Positions 39,637 through 48,265 are shown, counted from the first letter of the stretch. The stretch: DNA of 64,000 nucleotides from Schaalia georgiae DSM 6843 (GCF_000429245.1 NZ_AUBM01000011.1:1-64000), one strand, 5' to 3'. Translations and numbers: made by a program. The notes: generated from the letters alone by a model not told the origin.

Positions 39637-40626
39637 ATGAACCAGCCCGATCCGCGCCCCAGCGACCTCGTCATCGCCGTCGTCGGCCCCACTGCCTCGG
39701 GCAAGTCCGACGTGGCGCTCTCCGTCGCGCAGCGGGCCCCCGCGCGCCTCGGAGCCCGGGGGGCGGGGGAGTTGGTCTCCGCAGATGCGCTGCAGCTCTA
39801 CCGGGGTATGGACATCGGCACCGCGAAGACACCGGAGGGGGAGCGCCGTGGCATCGCCCACCACCAGATCGACGTGCTCGACGTGCGCGACGAGGCGTCC
39901 GTGGCCGCCTACCAGCGCCACGCCCGCGCCGACGTGGAGGGGATCCACGCGCGCGGGGGAGTGGCGGTCGTCGCGGGCGGGTCGGGGCTCTACCAACGCG
40001 CCCTGCTGGATGTCATCGACTTCCCGGGCACGGACCGGCGGGTGCGGGCCCGCCTGGAGGCCGAAGCGGCGGGGCCCCTGGGCGCGCGCGGACTCCACGA
40101 GCGGCTCGCCCGCCTCGACCCCGATTCGGCGAGGCGCATCGACCCCCGTAACGCGCGCCGCATCATCCGCGCTCTGGAGGTCATCGAGGTGACTGGGCGC
40201 CCCTACTCCGCGCACATGCCCCGCCATGAGTTCCACCGCCCTGCCGTCATGGTGGCGCTGCGCCGCGACTGGGAGGAGCTGGACCGGCGCATCGCGGCCC
40301 GCACGCGCGCCATGTTCGACGCGGGCCTGGTCGAGGAAGTGCGCGCCCTCGAGGGGGCGGGGCTGCGCGAGGCGAGGACCGCCTCCCGGGCCACCGGGTA
40401 CGCCCAGGCGCTGGCCGTCATCGACGGGCTCATGGGGGTCGACGAGGCCATCGACTCGGTCGCCCTGGCAACCCGGCAGTTGGCCCGCCGCCAGGTCAAG
40501 TGGTTGCGACCCGATCCGCGGGTCGTGTGGCTGGATGCCGCGGGGGACGCGGAGGACGTGGCGTCCCACGTCCTCGACATCGCCGAGGCGCGGGCCGCCG
40601 GTGGGGTAGCGTTGCACCATGCGTGA
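39637..40626 (+). CDS. miaA: tRNA dimethylallyltransferase
   Basis: This 329-residue enzyme adds a dimethylallyl group to A37 of tRNAs, the substrate for MiaB. The P-loop GPTASGKSD is at residues 17-25. SADALQLYRGMDIGTAK, the DID-like segment DFPGTDRRVR and RNARRIIRALEV follow. TACACT at 39624-39629 lies 7 nt before the ATG, with GGAG between. The 3' end overlaps dapF by 8 nt. Confidence 0.96.
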   Translation: MNQPDPRPSDLVIAVVGPTASGKSDVALSVAQRAPARLGARGAGELVSADALQLYRGMDIGTAKTPEGERRGIAHHQIDVLDVRDEASVAAYQRHARADVEGIHARGGVAVVAGGSGLYQRALLDVIDFPGTDRRVRARLEAEAAGPLGARGLHERLARLDPDSARRIDPRNARRIIRALEVIEVTGRPYSAHMPRHEFHRPAVMVALRRDWEELDRRIAARTRAMFDAGLVEEVRALEGAGLREARTASRATGYAQALAVIDGLMGVDEAIDSVALATRQLARRQVKWLRPDPRVVWLDAAGDAEDVASHVLDIAEARAAGGVALHHA

Positions 40627-41686
40627 CTTCCCCCTGCCGCGCCGCGCCCGCCTGGTCAAGGCCCACGGGTGCGGGAACTCCTTCGTGGTCGCCACCGACG
40701 CCGACGACTCCCACGACCCCGGGGCCGAGGAGGTCCGGGCACTGTGCTCCCAGGCCTTCGGCATCGGCGCCGACGGCTTCATCCGGTGCGTGCGCTCCGG
40801 TGGCGCGTGGTTCATGGACTACCGCAACGCTGACGGGTCGAAGGCCGAGATGTGCGGCAACGGCGTGCGCGTGTTCGTCGACCACCTGCGCCGTGAGGGC
40901 CTGGTCCGCCTCGCCCCGGGCGAGTCCTTGGACGTCCTCACGCGCGGCGGCAAACGGACGGTGGCGCTCGTCGCCGAGGCCGGGGGTGGCGCCGTGGAGG
41001 GCTGTGGTGCGGGTGGCGCCGCGAACGGTGCCGCGGGTGGCGGCGCGGAAGATGGTCCTGCCGAACGTGGTGCTGTAGGCGATTGCGCTGAGAAGGGCGG
41101 CGCTCCGGACGGTGTTGCACACGGTTGCGCTGCGGAAGACAGCGCCCAGTACAGGGTGGACATGGGGCCCGCCTCCAGCCCCGCGCGCGAGACCGTCAAG
41201 GTCTCCGTCCCCGGAATCCCAGGCGTTCTGGGCGGCATCTGGGTGGACATGCCCAACCCCCACACGGTGGTGGCCTTGGACTCCCCGGCTGCTTTGGAGG
41301 GCGCGCAGCTGCCCGCGGTGGACGCGGCGCGCGTCGCCCCGCAGATGCGCCCCGCATACGAGCCGGAGCCCCATGAGGGCACCAACCTGGAACTCGTCGT
41401 CGACCTCACGCGCGAGAGTGATGAGGTGGGGCACCTGCGGATGCGCGTCCTGGAGCGGGGCGTGGGGGAGACCATGGCCTGCGGCACCGGCTGCTGCGCG
41501 GCGGCCGTCGCGACGGCGCTGCGCCGGGGGCCGGGCGCCCCCGCCACGTGGATCGTCGACGTGCCCGGGGGTAGGGTGCGCGTCGATATCGACGGAGTCA
41601 TCGACTGGGACGGGCCCGGGCTCACCGGGGCGCCCGTGTTCCTCACGGGGCCCGCCATGCGCGTGGCCGAAATCGTCATTCCGTAG
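40619..41686 (+). CDS. dapF: diaminopimelate epimerase with low-complexity insertion
   Basis: This 355-residue enzyme interconverts LL- and meso-diaminopimelate. Both catalytic cysteines are present: Cys79 in EMCGNGVRVF and Cys288 in ACGTGCCAAAV. It is ~70 residues longer than usual. Most of the excess is a Gly/Ala-rich stretch at residues ~121-177 between the two halves, in codons ending in T far more often than the rest of the gene. The insert probably forms a flexible loop away from the active site. With dapA and dapB it supplies lysine and cell-wall DAP or lysine. Its start overlaps miaA. Confidence 0.93.
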   Translation: MRDFPLPRRARLVKAHGCGNSFVVATDADDSHDPGAEEVRALCSQAFGIGADGFIRCVRSGGAWFMDYRNADGSKAEMCGNGVRVFVDHLRREGLVRLAPGESLDVLTRGGKRTVALVAEAGGGAVEGCGAGGAANGAAGGGAEDGPAERGAVGDCAEKGGAPDGVAHGCAAEDSAQYRVDMGPASSPARETVKVSVPGIPGVLGGIWVDMPNPHTVVALDSPAALEGAQLPAVDAARVAPQMRPAYEPEPHEGTNLELVVDLTRESDEVGHLRMRVLERGVGETMACGTGCCAAAVATALRRGPGAPATWIVDVPGGRVRVDIDGVIDWDGPGLTGAPVFLTGPAMRVAEIVIP

Positions 41687-42554
41687 GGTCGTTGTCCTTC
41701 CGGATGTGCCGGTGGGTCCAGGGGGAGTGCGGATGGTCCCGCAGGCTGTTGTCGCTCTGAGCGGGCCGGTGCATTCGAGGCCGAGTGGCCGGTTCTGGGA
41801 GGTCGTTGCCAGGTGGGCGCCCCGGGTCCTATCCGAGCGCTCCTTGCGGAGTGCTTCCCGCACACAACGTCGGTGTTTCCGCAACACACAGTCGCACACA
41901 AGGGCGTGATTCTGCCGTTGTGTGCGCCTCGGTGTTGCGTAAATCAGGTCCTTGTGTGCGGTTCTGGCAGATCGGATGGAAGCGGACGGGGTCGTCGTCC
42001 AACAGGTGCGCGCGGAGGAAGGAAATGAGGTTACGCGGTAAATAATATGGTGGGGTGTGCCCCAATTCTGTGGGTGCTGGTGTCGGCTTTCCGTTGAGAA
42101 GTGGTTGGAAACCGGCAGACCGGGAGCTGAATCGGGCGCCGGTGGTGACCCTTGTGTTGGCAACGAAAAGTCCCTTGAACTGGGCTCGTGCTCGTTGGTC
42201 GAAGGGCCCCTGTTCGACCACTGGCGATTCGGTGCGGCGTTTGTGCAGCTCAGCTGCCGTTCGACACGCCGAGGGTCATGGAGCGCCTAGCGCCATCAGG
42301 TGCATTGGGACGGATTCGGCTGGACACGTCAGTCCTCCCCGCCATCAGCGCCGTCAGGGAGTGCCTAGCACCATCAGGTGCATTGAGGTGCCCTTCCGGG
42401 TGTGAGCGTTGGCCTGGGCCTGTCGGTGGCTGCTTGGAGTGGTGGGTGTTGTGTGTTTTGTGGATCTGTTTGTGTTCTGGTGTGTGGGGTGGTTGTGTTC
42501 AGATCGTGGTGGGGGTCTGGTGTTGGGGGTGTGTGGGGGTTACTATCGGGGTGA
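41687..42554. other. 868-bp non-coding gap after dapF
   Basis: No convincing gene is present. It holds the second 102-bp palindromic element (41859-41960) and a 27-bp repeat at 42281-42307 and 42359-42385 (GAGYGCCTAGCRCCATCAGG then TGCATTG, two differences). It also holds the left copy of the long direct repeat that precedes each DUF6318 gene. GC content is visibly lower than in neighbouring genes. Confidence 0.55.
41859..41960. repeat. 102-bp four-armed palindromic element, copy 2
   Basis: It has the same length and layout as copy 1 but lies in opposite orientation. The ends are CGCACACAACG and CCTTGTGTGCG. The central arms are at 41893-41905 and 41914-41926 with one mismatch. Its reverse complement aligns with copy 1 over the whole length, including the AT-rich spacer TGATTTACG / TAATTTACG. 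Confidence 0.75.
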
Positions 42555-42611
42555 GTGGAGCCGCTGTGGTGGTTCGAGGTTCGTCACGAGGATGTGGTGT
42601 TGGTGGGAGTG
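42491..42611. repeat. long direct repeat before DUF6318 gene A
   Basis: About 120 bp here are repeated at 43384-43507 with high identity. They share GGTTGTG, GGTGGGGGTCTGGTG, TGGGGGTGTGTGGGG, then GTTAC-ATCG, GGTGAGTG and CACGAGGATGTGG. The repeat spans the presumed promoter and first codons of both DUF6318 genes, marking a tandem duplication. TACTAT or TACCAT just before each start may be the -10. Confidence 0.7.
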
Positions 42612-43250
42612 TTGCCTGGTGTTGGGCGTTGTTCTGGTGGGCGTTGTCGGTTGGGCGGCGTGTGGTGGGCCGTGTTGGCGCTGTGTGTGTTGGGGGTGTC
42701 GGCGTGCTCGGGCGGCGGTGGTGCGGATGCTGAGGGCCCGGTGATGAGTGGGGATTATTACGTGCAGTCGGATGGGTCGTTGCGGCGGCCCAGTGGTGTG
42801 GGGGAGTTCCCGGTGCCTGATCCTCTGGTGGGCGAGTATTCGGATGCGGGGGCCGAGGCGATGGCCTCGTACTACTTCGAGACGGTGGCTTACGCGTGGA
42901 ATGTGGGGGATCCTCGCGCGTTCACGGATATGGTGGCCACCGGGTGCCAGGCGTGCGCGAACACGGCCAACGACATCACCTCCGTGTATGCCGATGGCGG
43001 GTGGGCCGCCAAGGCGAGGGCGTCGGACTTCCAGGCCTCCGCAGTCGGGCGCGTGACCGACGAGCAGGCCTACGGGGATGAGACGTACGCGGTGGATGTG
43101 TCCTTCAGTGAGCGCACGCCGGATGTGTACACGAACGGGACTTTGGTGCCTGGGGTCGAGCGTGCGCGTGGGGCGCGGGTGCTGGTGGCCTGGGATGGTT
43201 ACTTCTGGCGCGTTGTGGAAGTCGAGGGCCAACCGCAGGAGGGATCATGA
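42555..43250 (+). CDS. DUF6318-type lipoprotein (copy A)
   Basis: This 231-residue exported protein has a basic N-region, a hydrophobic segment, then lipobox LGVSAC (Cys51), so it is probably lipid-anchored at the cell surface. The mature part has YYVQSDGSLRRPSGVGEFP and a conserved AMASYYFETVAYAWNVGDP, then a CQAC pair, as in DUF6318 proteins of Actinomyces-like bacteria. Function unknown. The GTG at 42555 is chosen by alignment with the start of copy B (both share HEDVV); GTGs at 42594/42597 would give a more normal signal peptide. Codon use is T-rich relative to housekeeping neighbours. Confidence 0.72.
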   Translation: MEPLWWFEVRHEDVVLVGVLPGVGRCSGGRCRLGGVWWAVLALCVLGVSACSGGGGADAEGPVMSGDYYVQSDGSLRRPSGVGEFPVPDPLVGEYSDAGAEAMASYYFETVAYAWNVGDPRAFTDMVATGCQACANTANDITSVYADGGWAAKARASDFQASAVGRVTDEQAYGDETYAVDVSFSERTPDVYTNGTLVPGVERARGARVLVAWDGYFWRVVEVEGQPQEGS

Positions 43251-43383
43251 CCATTAGTGGTGGTGGTCGGGGGCTCGGTGGCGGCCCTGCGGACGTCGCG
43301 CACCGTGCGGGGACCGGGGGCTCGGAGCGGCGGGCTCTTGGGGGTGCTTCTTGGGGCCTGCTTCTTTCCCTGACGGATGGGAT

Positions 43384-43507
43384 GGTTGTGCACAGATCAT
43401 GGTGGGGGTCTGGTGCTGGGGGTGTGTGGGGCGTTACCATCGAAGGTGAGTGAAGCGGGCCACTAGTGTGGGTCGTTCTTGGCACGAGGATGTGGTTCCA
43501 GTGGGAG
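43384..43507. repeat. long direct repeat before DUF6318 gene B
   Basis: This is the right copy of the repeat described at 42491-42611, ending inside the first codons of gene B. The 199-bp gap between the two genes otherwise holds only a doubtful short ORF. Confidence 0.7.
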
Positions 43508-44718
43508 CAGATGATGCCGCCTTGTCCGATGGTGGGCGCGGGCTGGTTGACGAGGCGGGCGCCGGCGCGGTTGCCGGTGCCTCTGGGTCCGGCGGTGGAG
43601 GCGCAGCAGTTTCTTCTGGCGGGGTGTTAGGCGGCGGAGCGGTGGGCGATCCACCCGGCGGAGGGCTCGGCCGCGGCACCGCTTCCAGTCCCGCTGGAAA
43701 TGCCCCAACGAGCAGCGCGCATCCTCTTTCCGATCCTGATGGGGGCGCTCTGCCCGAGGGCGCCGTGGAAGCCAGAGGAGTGGGTTTGGCGGGTCGGAAG
43801 GGGCAGCGCAGCACGCCCGCCGGGCCGGGCGGTGGCCCGTCCACCGACGATCAGTCGGCTGACGGTCCCGCCGACACCGACCTGTTCGCTGGAAGTCCCG
43901 TTGATGACCTGCCCGCTGATGGTCCTGTTGATGACCTGCCCGACGGTGGTCCTGCCGGCGACTTGCCCGATGGCGGTGGTGGTGGGATGTCGCCTGTGGT
44001 GCGTGAGTATGTGGAGGGGTTGCGTCGTGAGGCGTTGGCTCGGGATGCGGCGTTGCGGGCGCGGGGGATCGACCCGTACAAGGGGACTCCTGTGGATGAG
44101 GGGCCCCGTCGGCGGTGGGGCGCGCGGGCGCTGGCGGTGTTGGTTGTTCTGGTGGCTGTGGTGTCGGTGGGGGCGTATGTGGTGTTCTTTAGGGGGGAGC
44201 CGGATTATGGGATGAGTCATGGCTACCAGGTCCAGTCCGATGGGAGTTTGAAGCGCCCGCCCGTCACCGACAAGGCGCCAGTGCGGCCCGCGGCGATGAG
44301 CAAAGGCGACGAAGCAGGAGCGGCGGCCGCGGCCCGCTACTACCTCAACGCCTACTCATACGCGTGGAACACGGGGGATACTGCCCCGATTAAGGCAATC
44401 AGCGACGAAGAGTGTACCTTCTGCCAAAGGGAAATTGCGCAGATTGATGAATTCTACTCTAACGGATACTGGGCTAAGGGAACCTACGCGAGTATTACGA
44501 ATACTGACTCTATTGATCGCGTCTCCGATGATGCGGCCGATACTGCCATTTACGACGTTCAGTTTCACATTGATGAACACACGCCGGAAGGATATTCAAG
44601 CAAAGGGTACGAAAGTGGGAGCAGGTATGACACGATCATCAAGTTCCGTGTCCAGTGGAAGGAAAATGAATGGCAAGTCGTTGACGGGAGGGCAGCAGAT
44701 GCTGACGCCGTCAGCTAA
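43450..44718 (+). CDS. DUF6318-type membrane protein with long cytoplasmic region (copy B)
   Basis: This 422-residue protein has a Gly/Ala/Asp-rich low-complexity N-terminal region (~1-180), including a DDLPADGPV / DDLPDGGPA / GDLPDGG repeat. A charged helix (VREYVEGLRREALARDAALR), one transmembrane helix (~226-247) and an extracellular DUF6318-like domain follow. That domain, with YQVQSDGSLKRPP, ARYYLNAYSYAWNTGD and the CTFC pair, is paralogous to copy A. Composition changes sharply inside the gene: from about 44360 codons become AT-rich. An ATG at 43987 could be the true start and would drop the low-complexity part. It overlaps the next gene by 20 nt. Function unknown. Confidence 0.7.
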   Translation: MKRATSVGRSWHEDVVPVGADDAALSDGGRGLVDEAGAGAVAGASGSGGGGAAVSSGGVLGGGAVGDPPGGGLGRGTASSPAGNAPTSSAHPLSDPDGGALPEGAVEARGVGLAGRKGQRSTPAGPGGGPSTDDQSADGPADTDLFAGSPVDDLPADGPVDDLPDGGPAGDLPDGGGGGMSPVVREYVEGLRREALARDAALRARGIDPYKGTPVDEGPRRRWGARALAVLVVLVAVVSVGAYVVFFRGEPDYGMSHGYQVQSDGSLKRPPVTDKAPVRPAAMSKGDEAGAAAAARYYLNAYSYAWNTGDTAPIKAISDEECTFCQREIAQIDEFYSNGYWAKGTYASITNTDSIDRVSDDAADTAIYDVQFHIDEHTPEGYSSKGYESGSRYDTIIKFRVQWKENEWQVVDGRAADADAVS

Positions 44719-45682
44719 AGGCGTGTTCAGGGCGGCAGTATGCGCTATTGTCGTTTCTCTTGCAATTGTGTCTCTTGCTCGGCCAGCGCTTGCTGATGAT
44801 CCGACTCTCGATTCAGTGCGGCATGCCACAGATGGCGAGGGATCCGCACTTGAACTTAGCGCAACCCAGCGACAGGTAAGTGTGTCCGAAGGTGATCTTC
44901 CGTCGTCGTCGGTTGTGGGTGGTTCGGCTGTTGGTGGGGGTTCCGCGGATGGCGTTCCGGCGGTGTCCGGGGCTCCTGGGGGTGTTTCTCGGGGTGGGCG
45001 TGTGACGGGGGGGCCGTTGGAGATGGTGTGTACGGGTGAGCGGGAGGGGATTCCGGGGTCTGCGGCCAGGCCGGGGGATGCGGGCGCGGTCTCGTCGCAC
45101 TGCCAGTACGTGCCCGGCACCCCCACCACAACACCAGCGGACGAAGGGGAGCCCGCAGAAGAGGAGGGCGGGGGTGAGGGGGAGGCGCCGAGTGTGGAGA
45201 CGATCGTGCGCACCGCCCTGTCGCGGGTGGCGGTGTCGGGCGCGGGATTGTCGTGGCAGCCCCGCAAGAAGTCGTACACGAACGCAGGGGTGCCCACCAT
45301 CGTCTACGCCGCCACTCCTTCTCAGACCCACACCACGGCCCTGTTCGGGCACGAAGTGACGATCACCCTGACAGCGTCACACTACTCTTACGATTTCGGG
45401 GACGGCACTCCTCCTTTGGTGACCACCAGGGCCGGGCAGGCGTGGAGGAGGGGCAACAAGGAGGCCCGCCTGACCCACCACTACGAGCAGACCACCCACG
45501 GGGATGAGAGGCGCACTATCACGTTGACGACCACGTGGGACGCCACCACCACCAACCCCTTCACAGGCCAAACACTCACCCTCCCAGCAGTGGTGACCAC
45601 CACCGAGAAGTCCGACCCCTTCCCCGTGTCCCACCTGCGCATCGACCTGACCGACACCGCCGACGAACAAGACGGCCACTAA
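44699..45682 (+). CDS. secreted PKD-like domain protein
   Basis: This 327-residue protein has a signal peptide (residues ~1-32, ending RPALADDP with an ALA cleavage pattern). A Gly/Ser/Pro-rich region with a cysteine pair follows. From residue ~190 a beta-rich region contains HYSYDFGDGTPP, the hallmark of PKD domains, which mediate surface protein contacts. No sorting signal or second membrane helix is seen, so it may be released or held by the DUF6318 proteins. GGGAGGG precedes the ATG, and the start overlaps gene B. The first ~200 bp are AT-rich like the end of gene B. Role unknown. Confidence 0.72.
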   Translation: MLTPSAKGVFRAAVCAIVVSLAIVSLARPALADDPTLDSVRHATDGEGSALELSATQRQVSVSEGDLPSSSVVGGSAVGGGSADGVPAVSGAPGGVSRGGRVTGGPLEMVCTGEREGIPGSAARPGDAGAVSSHCQYVPGTPTTTPADEGEPAEEEGGGEGEAPSVETIVRTALSRVAVSGAGLSWQPRKKSYTNAGVPTIVYAATPSQTHTTALFGHEVTITLTASHYSYDFGDGTPPLVTTRAGQAWRRGNKEARLTHHYEQTTHGDERRTITLTTTWDATTTNPFTGQTLTLPAVVTTTEKSDPFPVSHLRIDLTDTADEQDGH

Positions 45683-46062
45683 CCCCACAACCCCGCACAA
45701 CACGACCAGCCCACCGGGCAAGCGCACTCCCAGACCCCAGCAGCCCCATCGAACCCGCCCGCCGGGCACGCCCAGCGCGGCCCCCCCCGAGACACACGAA
45801 GAAAGGACAGGACCCGACCCACAACCCCGCAACCGCCCGACCGACGCCGATCCCGGCGGCCCTGCCCGCACTAGCACCCGCGAGCCCGCCCGATGTTCGT
45901 CTGTCCGGTGCGCGCACTGTCCGCCAACGCCGGGGGTATAAGCAACACTTATAGCCCCGCCAGGCGAACATACAACCCAAACCCCGGCGGCCCCCGCAAT
46001 CCGGGTCCGGCGGCCTCGGGAACCGACTGCGGTCCCCGCAACCCGTGCGCGGCACCGGGAAC
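45683..46062. other. 380-bp gap between converging genes
   Basis: No gene is seen. An inverted repeat GGGGTATAAG (45933-45942) / CTTATAGCCCC (45948-45958) with a CAACA loop stands out by its AT-rich core. It may be a bidirectional terminator for the secreted-protein operon and the methyltransferase gene, or an operator. Confidence 0.45.
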
Positions 46063-46674
46063 TCAGGCGGTGACCTCGATAATGCGGTATCCCTTCTTCG
46101 AGGCGTACCTCCGTGCCGCCATCCCCTGGGACACCAGCCACGCCACCAGCGAGTCCGCCCCGAGGTTGCGCTGGACCACCAGGTACGCGGCGCCCCCCGG
46201 CGCCAGCAGGGACAGCCAGTCGGAGAGCATCCGGTGCATCGCCTCCTTGCCGACGCGCACTGGCGGGTTCGACCATATCGCGTCGAAGCGCACTCCCTCG
46301 GAACGGGCCTGCTCCAGTGCTGTGCCCGCCTCCATGGCGCTCACGTTGGGCGCGCCATTGGCCTTGGCGTTGCGTGCCGTCAGGTCCAGGGCCCGCGTGT
46401 TCACATCGACCGCCCACACGCTGGCCCCCGGCGACTCCACGCCCATGACCACGGCGAGCGGCCCCCACCCGCACCCCAGGTCGAGCAGGGTGCCGCGCCC
46501 GGGCAGCTCGGGCGCCTCGGCCAGCAGCTGGCGGGTGCCCAGGTCCAGGCGAGAGGAGGAGAACACCTTCGGGGACACGCGCATCGTGAGCTCGTGGCCG
46601 CGCGCGGACACCCTCAACTGGTGCGCCTCCGCGTCCGAGGCGGGGGCCTGATCGGTGAAATACTGTTCGTTCAC
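46063..46674 (-). CDS. class I methyltransferase, RsmC/RlmG-like
   Basis: This 203-residue protein has a methyltransferase-small domain: DLGCGWGPLAVVMG binds S-adenosylmethionine and SNPPVRVGK is the catalytic NPPY-type motif of N2-guanine or N6-adenine methylases. The short single-domain form is common in actinobacteria and is annotated as a 16S rRNA guanine methyltransferase; target unproven. The GTG at 46674 is chosen; the longer frame upstream overlaps hflX. Confidence 0.85.
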   Translation of the reverse strand: MNEQYFTDQAPASDAEAHQLRVSARGHELTMRVSPKVFSSSRLDLGTRQLLAEAPELPGRGTLLDLGCGWGPLAVVMGVESPGASVWAVDVNTRALDLTARNAKANGAPNVSAMEAGTALEQARSEGVRFDAIWSNPPVRVGKEAMHRMLSDWLSLLAPGGAAYLVVQRNLGADSLVAWLVSQGMAARRYASKKGYRIIEVTA

Positions 46675-46765
46675 AGAGGAAAGCCTACCCGCCCGCCCTC
46701 GCGCGTACGCGCACCCGAGGACGGCGTGCGACACTGGAGGCCCCACCACAACCGGAGGACGCCAC

Positions 46766-48265
46766 ATGACCCCCACCCAGTCGGACGACGAGTCCCACGA
46801 CGCCCGCATCGACGAGGTCGTGGCGCGCATCCTCTCGCGCCAGGCCCAAGCGCTGTCGTCCACGGCCGGGCAGGACCGCTCCGGCGAGGCGGGCGCCATG
46901 GAGCGCGAGGCGCGCGCCGCTACCCGCCGCGTCGACACCTCCGCCTCGGATCGGACGGACATCTCCGAAGTCGAGTACCGCCAAGTGCGCCTCGAACGCG
47001 TCGTCCTGGTGGGCCTGCGCACCACGCAGAGCGAAGAGGAAGCGGAGAACTCGCTGCGCGAACTCGCCGCACTGGCGGAGACCGCCGGATCCCGGGTCAT
47101 GGACGGCGTCATCCAGCGGCGCTCCCTGCCCGACCCCGCGACCTACCTGGGGTCCGGGAAGGCCAAGGAACTCGCCGACATCGTGCGCGCGCACGAGGCG
47201 GACACCGTCATCGTCGACGAAGAACTGGCGCCCTCCCAGAGGCGTGGCCTCGAGGACGTCGTCGACGCCAAAGTGGTCGACCGCACCGCCCTGATCCTCG
47301 ACATCTTCGCCCAGCACGCCAAGTCCCGGGAGGGCAAAGCCCAAGTCGAACTCGCCCAACTGGAGTACTTGCTCCCGCGCCTGCGCGGATGGGGCGATTC
47401 CATGTCGCGCCAAGCGGGCGGGCGCGTTGCCGGGGGCGCCGGCATCGGCTCCAGGGGGCCCGGCGAGACGAAGATCGAACTGGACCGGCGCCGCATCCGC
47501 GCCCGCATGGCAAAACTCAAAGCCGAGATCGCCCGGATGGAACCCGCCAGGCGCACGCAGCGGCGGGCCCGCAGGCGCGGCAGAGTGCCCTCCGTGGCGA
47601 TCGCCGGGTACACGAACGCGGGCAAATCGACGCTGCTCAACCGCCTCACCGACGCCGGAGTCCTCGTCGAGGACGCGCTCTTCGCCACCCTGGACCCCAC
47701 GGTGCGCAGGGCCCGCACCGCCGACGGGCGCGAGTACACGCTGACCGACACCGTCGGCTTCGTGCGCAACCTGCCGACCCAACTGGTCGAGGCATTCCGC
47801 TCGACCCTGGAGGAGGTGGGAGCAGCCGACGTGCTCCTCCACGTCGTCGACGCCGCCCACCCCGATCCCGTCTCCCAGGTCGAGGCCGTGCGCTCCGTGC
47901 TCTCAGGGATCGAGGGGGCAGACCGCATCCCCGAACTCATCGCCCTCAACAAGGCGGACCTGGCCACACCCGAGCAGCTCGCCGTCCTGCGCACCGCGTT
48001 CCCCGACTCCGTGGCGCTGTCGGCCAAAACCGGGTACGGAGTCGGAACACTGAGGGCCGCCCTGGAGGACCTGCTGCCCAGGCCCGGCGTGCTCATCGAC
48101 GTGGTCATCCCCTACTCCGAGGGCTCCCTGGTCCACCGCGTCCACGAGGAGGGCGTAGTCGAGCGCGAGGAGTACGCGGCGGAGGGGACGCGCCTCGTCG
48201 CCCGCGTCGACGAGGCCCTGGCGGCGGCGGTCCGCGCGGCCACGGCGCCCCGTGCCGATGAGTGA
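46766..48265 (+). CDS. hflX: GTPase HflX
   Basis: This 499-residue ribosome-splitting GTPase rescues stalled ribosomes under stress. It has the HflX N-terminal domain (VGLRTTQSEEEAENSLREL, DPATYLGSGKAKEL) and the glycine-rich linker GAGIGSRGPGETKIELDRRR. The G domain has G1 GYTNAGKST (~282), G3 DTVGFVRNLPTQLVEAF and G4 NKAD. AGGA precedes the ATG. It overlaps the downstream helicase gene. Confidence 0.95.
   Translation: MTPTQSDDESHDARIDEVVARILSRQAQALSSTAGQDRSGEAGAMEREARAATRRVDTSASDRTDISEVEYRQVRLERVVLVGLRTTQSEEEAENSLRELAALAETAGSRVMDGVIQRRSLPDPATYLGSGKAKELADIVRAHEADTVIVDEELAPSQRRGLEDVVDAKVVDRTALILDIFAQHAKSREGKAQVELAQLEYLLPRLRGWGDSMSRQAGGRVAGGAGIGSRGPGETKIELDRRRIRARMAKLKAEIARMEPARRTQRRARRRGRVPSVAIAGYTNAGKSTLLNRLTDAGVLVEDALFATLDPTVRRARTADGREYTLTDTVGFVRNLPTQLVEAFRSTLEEVGAADVLLHVVDAAHPDPVSQVEAVRSVLSGIEGADRIPELIALNKADLATPEQLAVLRTAFPDSVALSAKTGYGVGTLRAALEDLLPRPGVLIDVVIPYSEGSLVHRVHEEGVVEREEYAAEGTRLVARVDEALAAAVRAATAPRADE

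Noticed and set aside
42055-42405. 116-residue ORF before the DUF6318 module
   Set aside because: Its sequence comes from the 27-bp repeats and has no domain-like pattern; codon use is not coding-like.
43247-43453. Short ORF overlapping the stop of DUF6318 gene A
   Set aside because: Gly/Trp-rich translation of the duplicated upstream repeat, which is better explained as promoter DNA.
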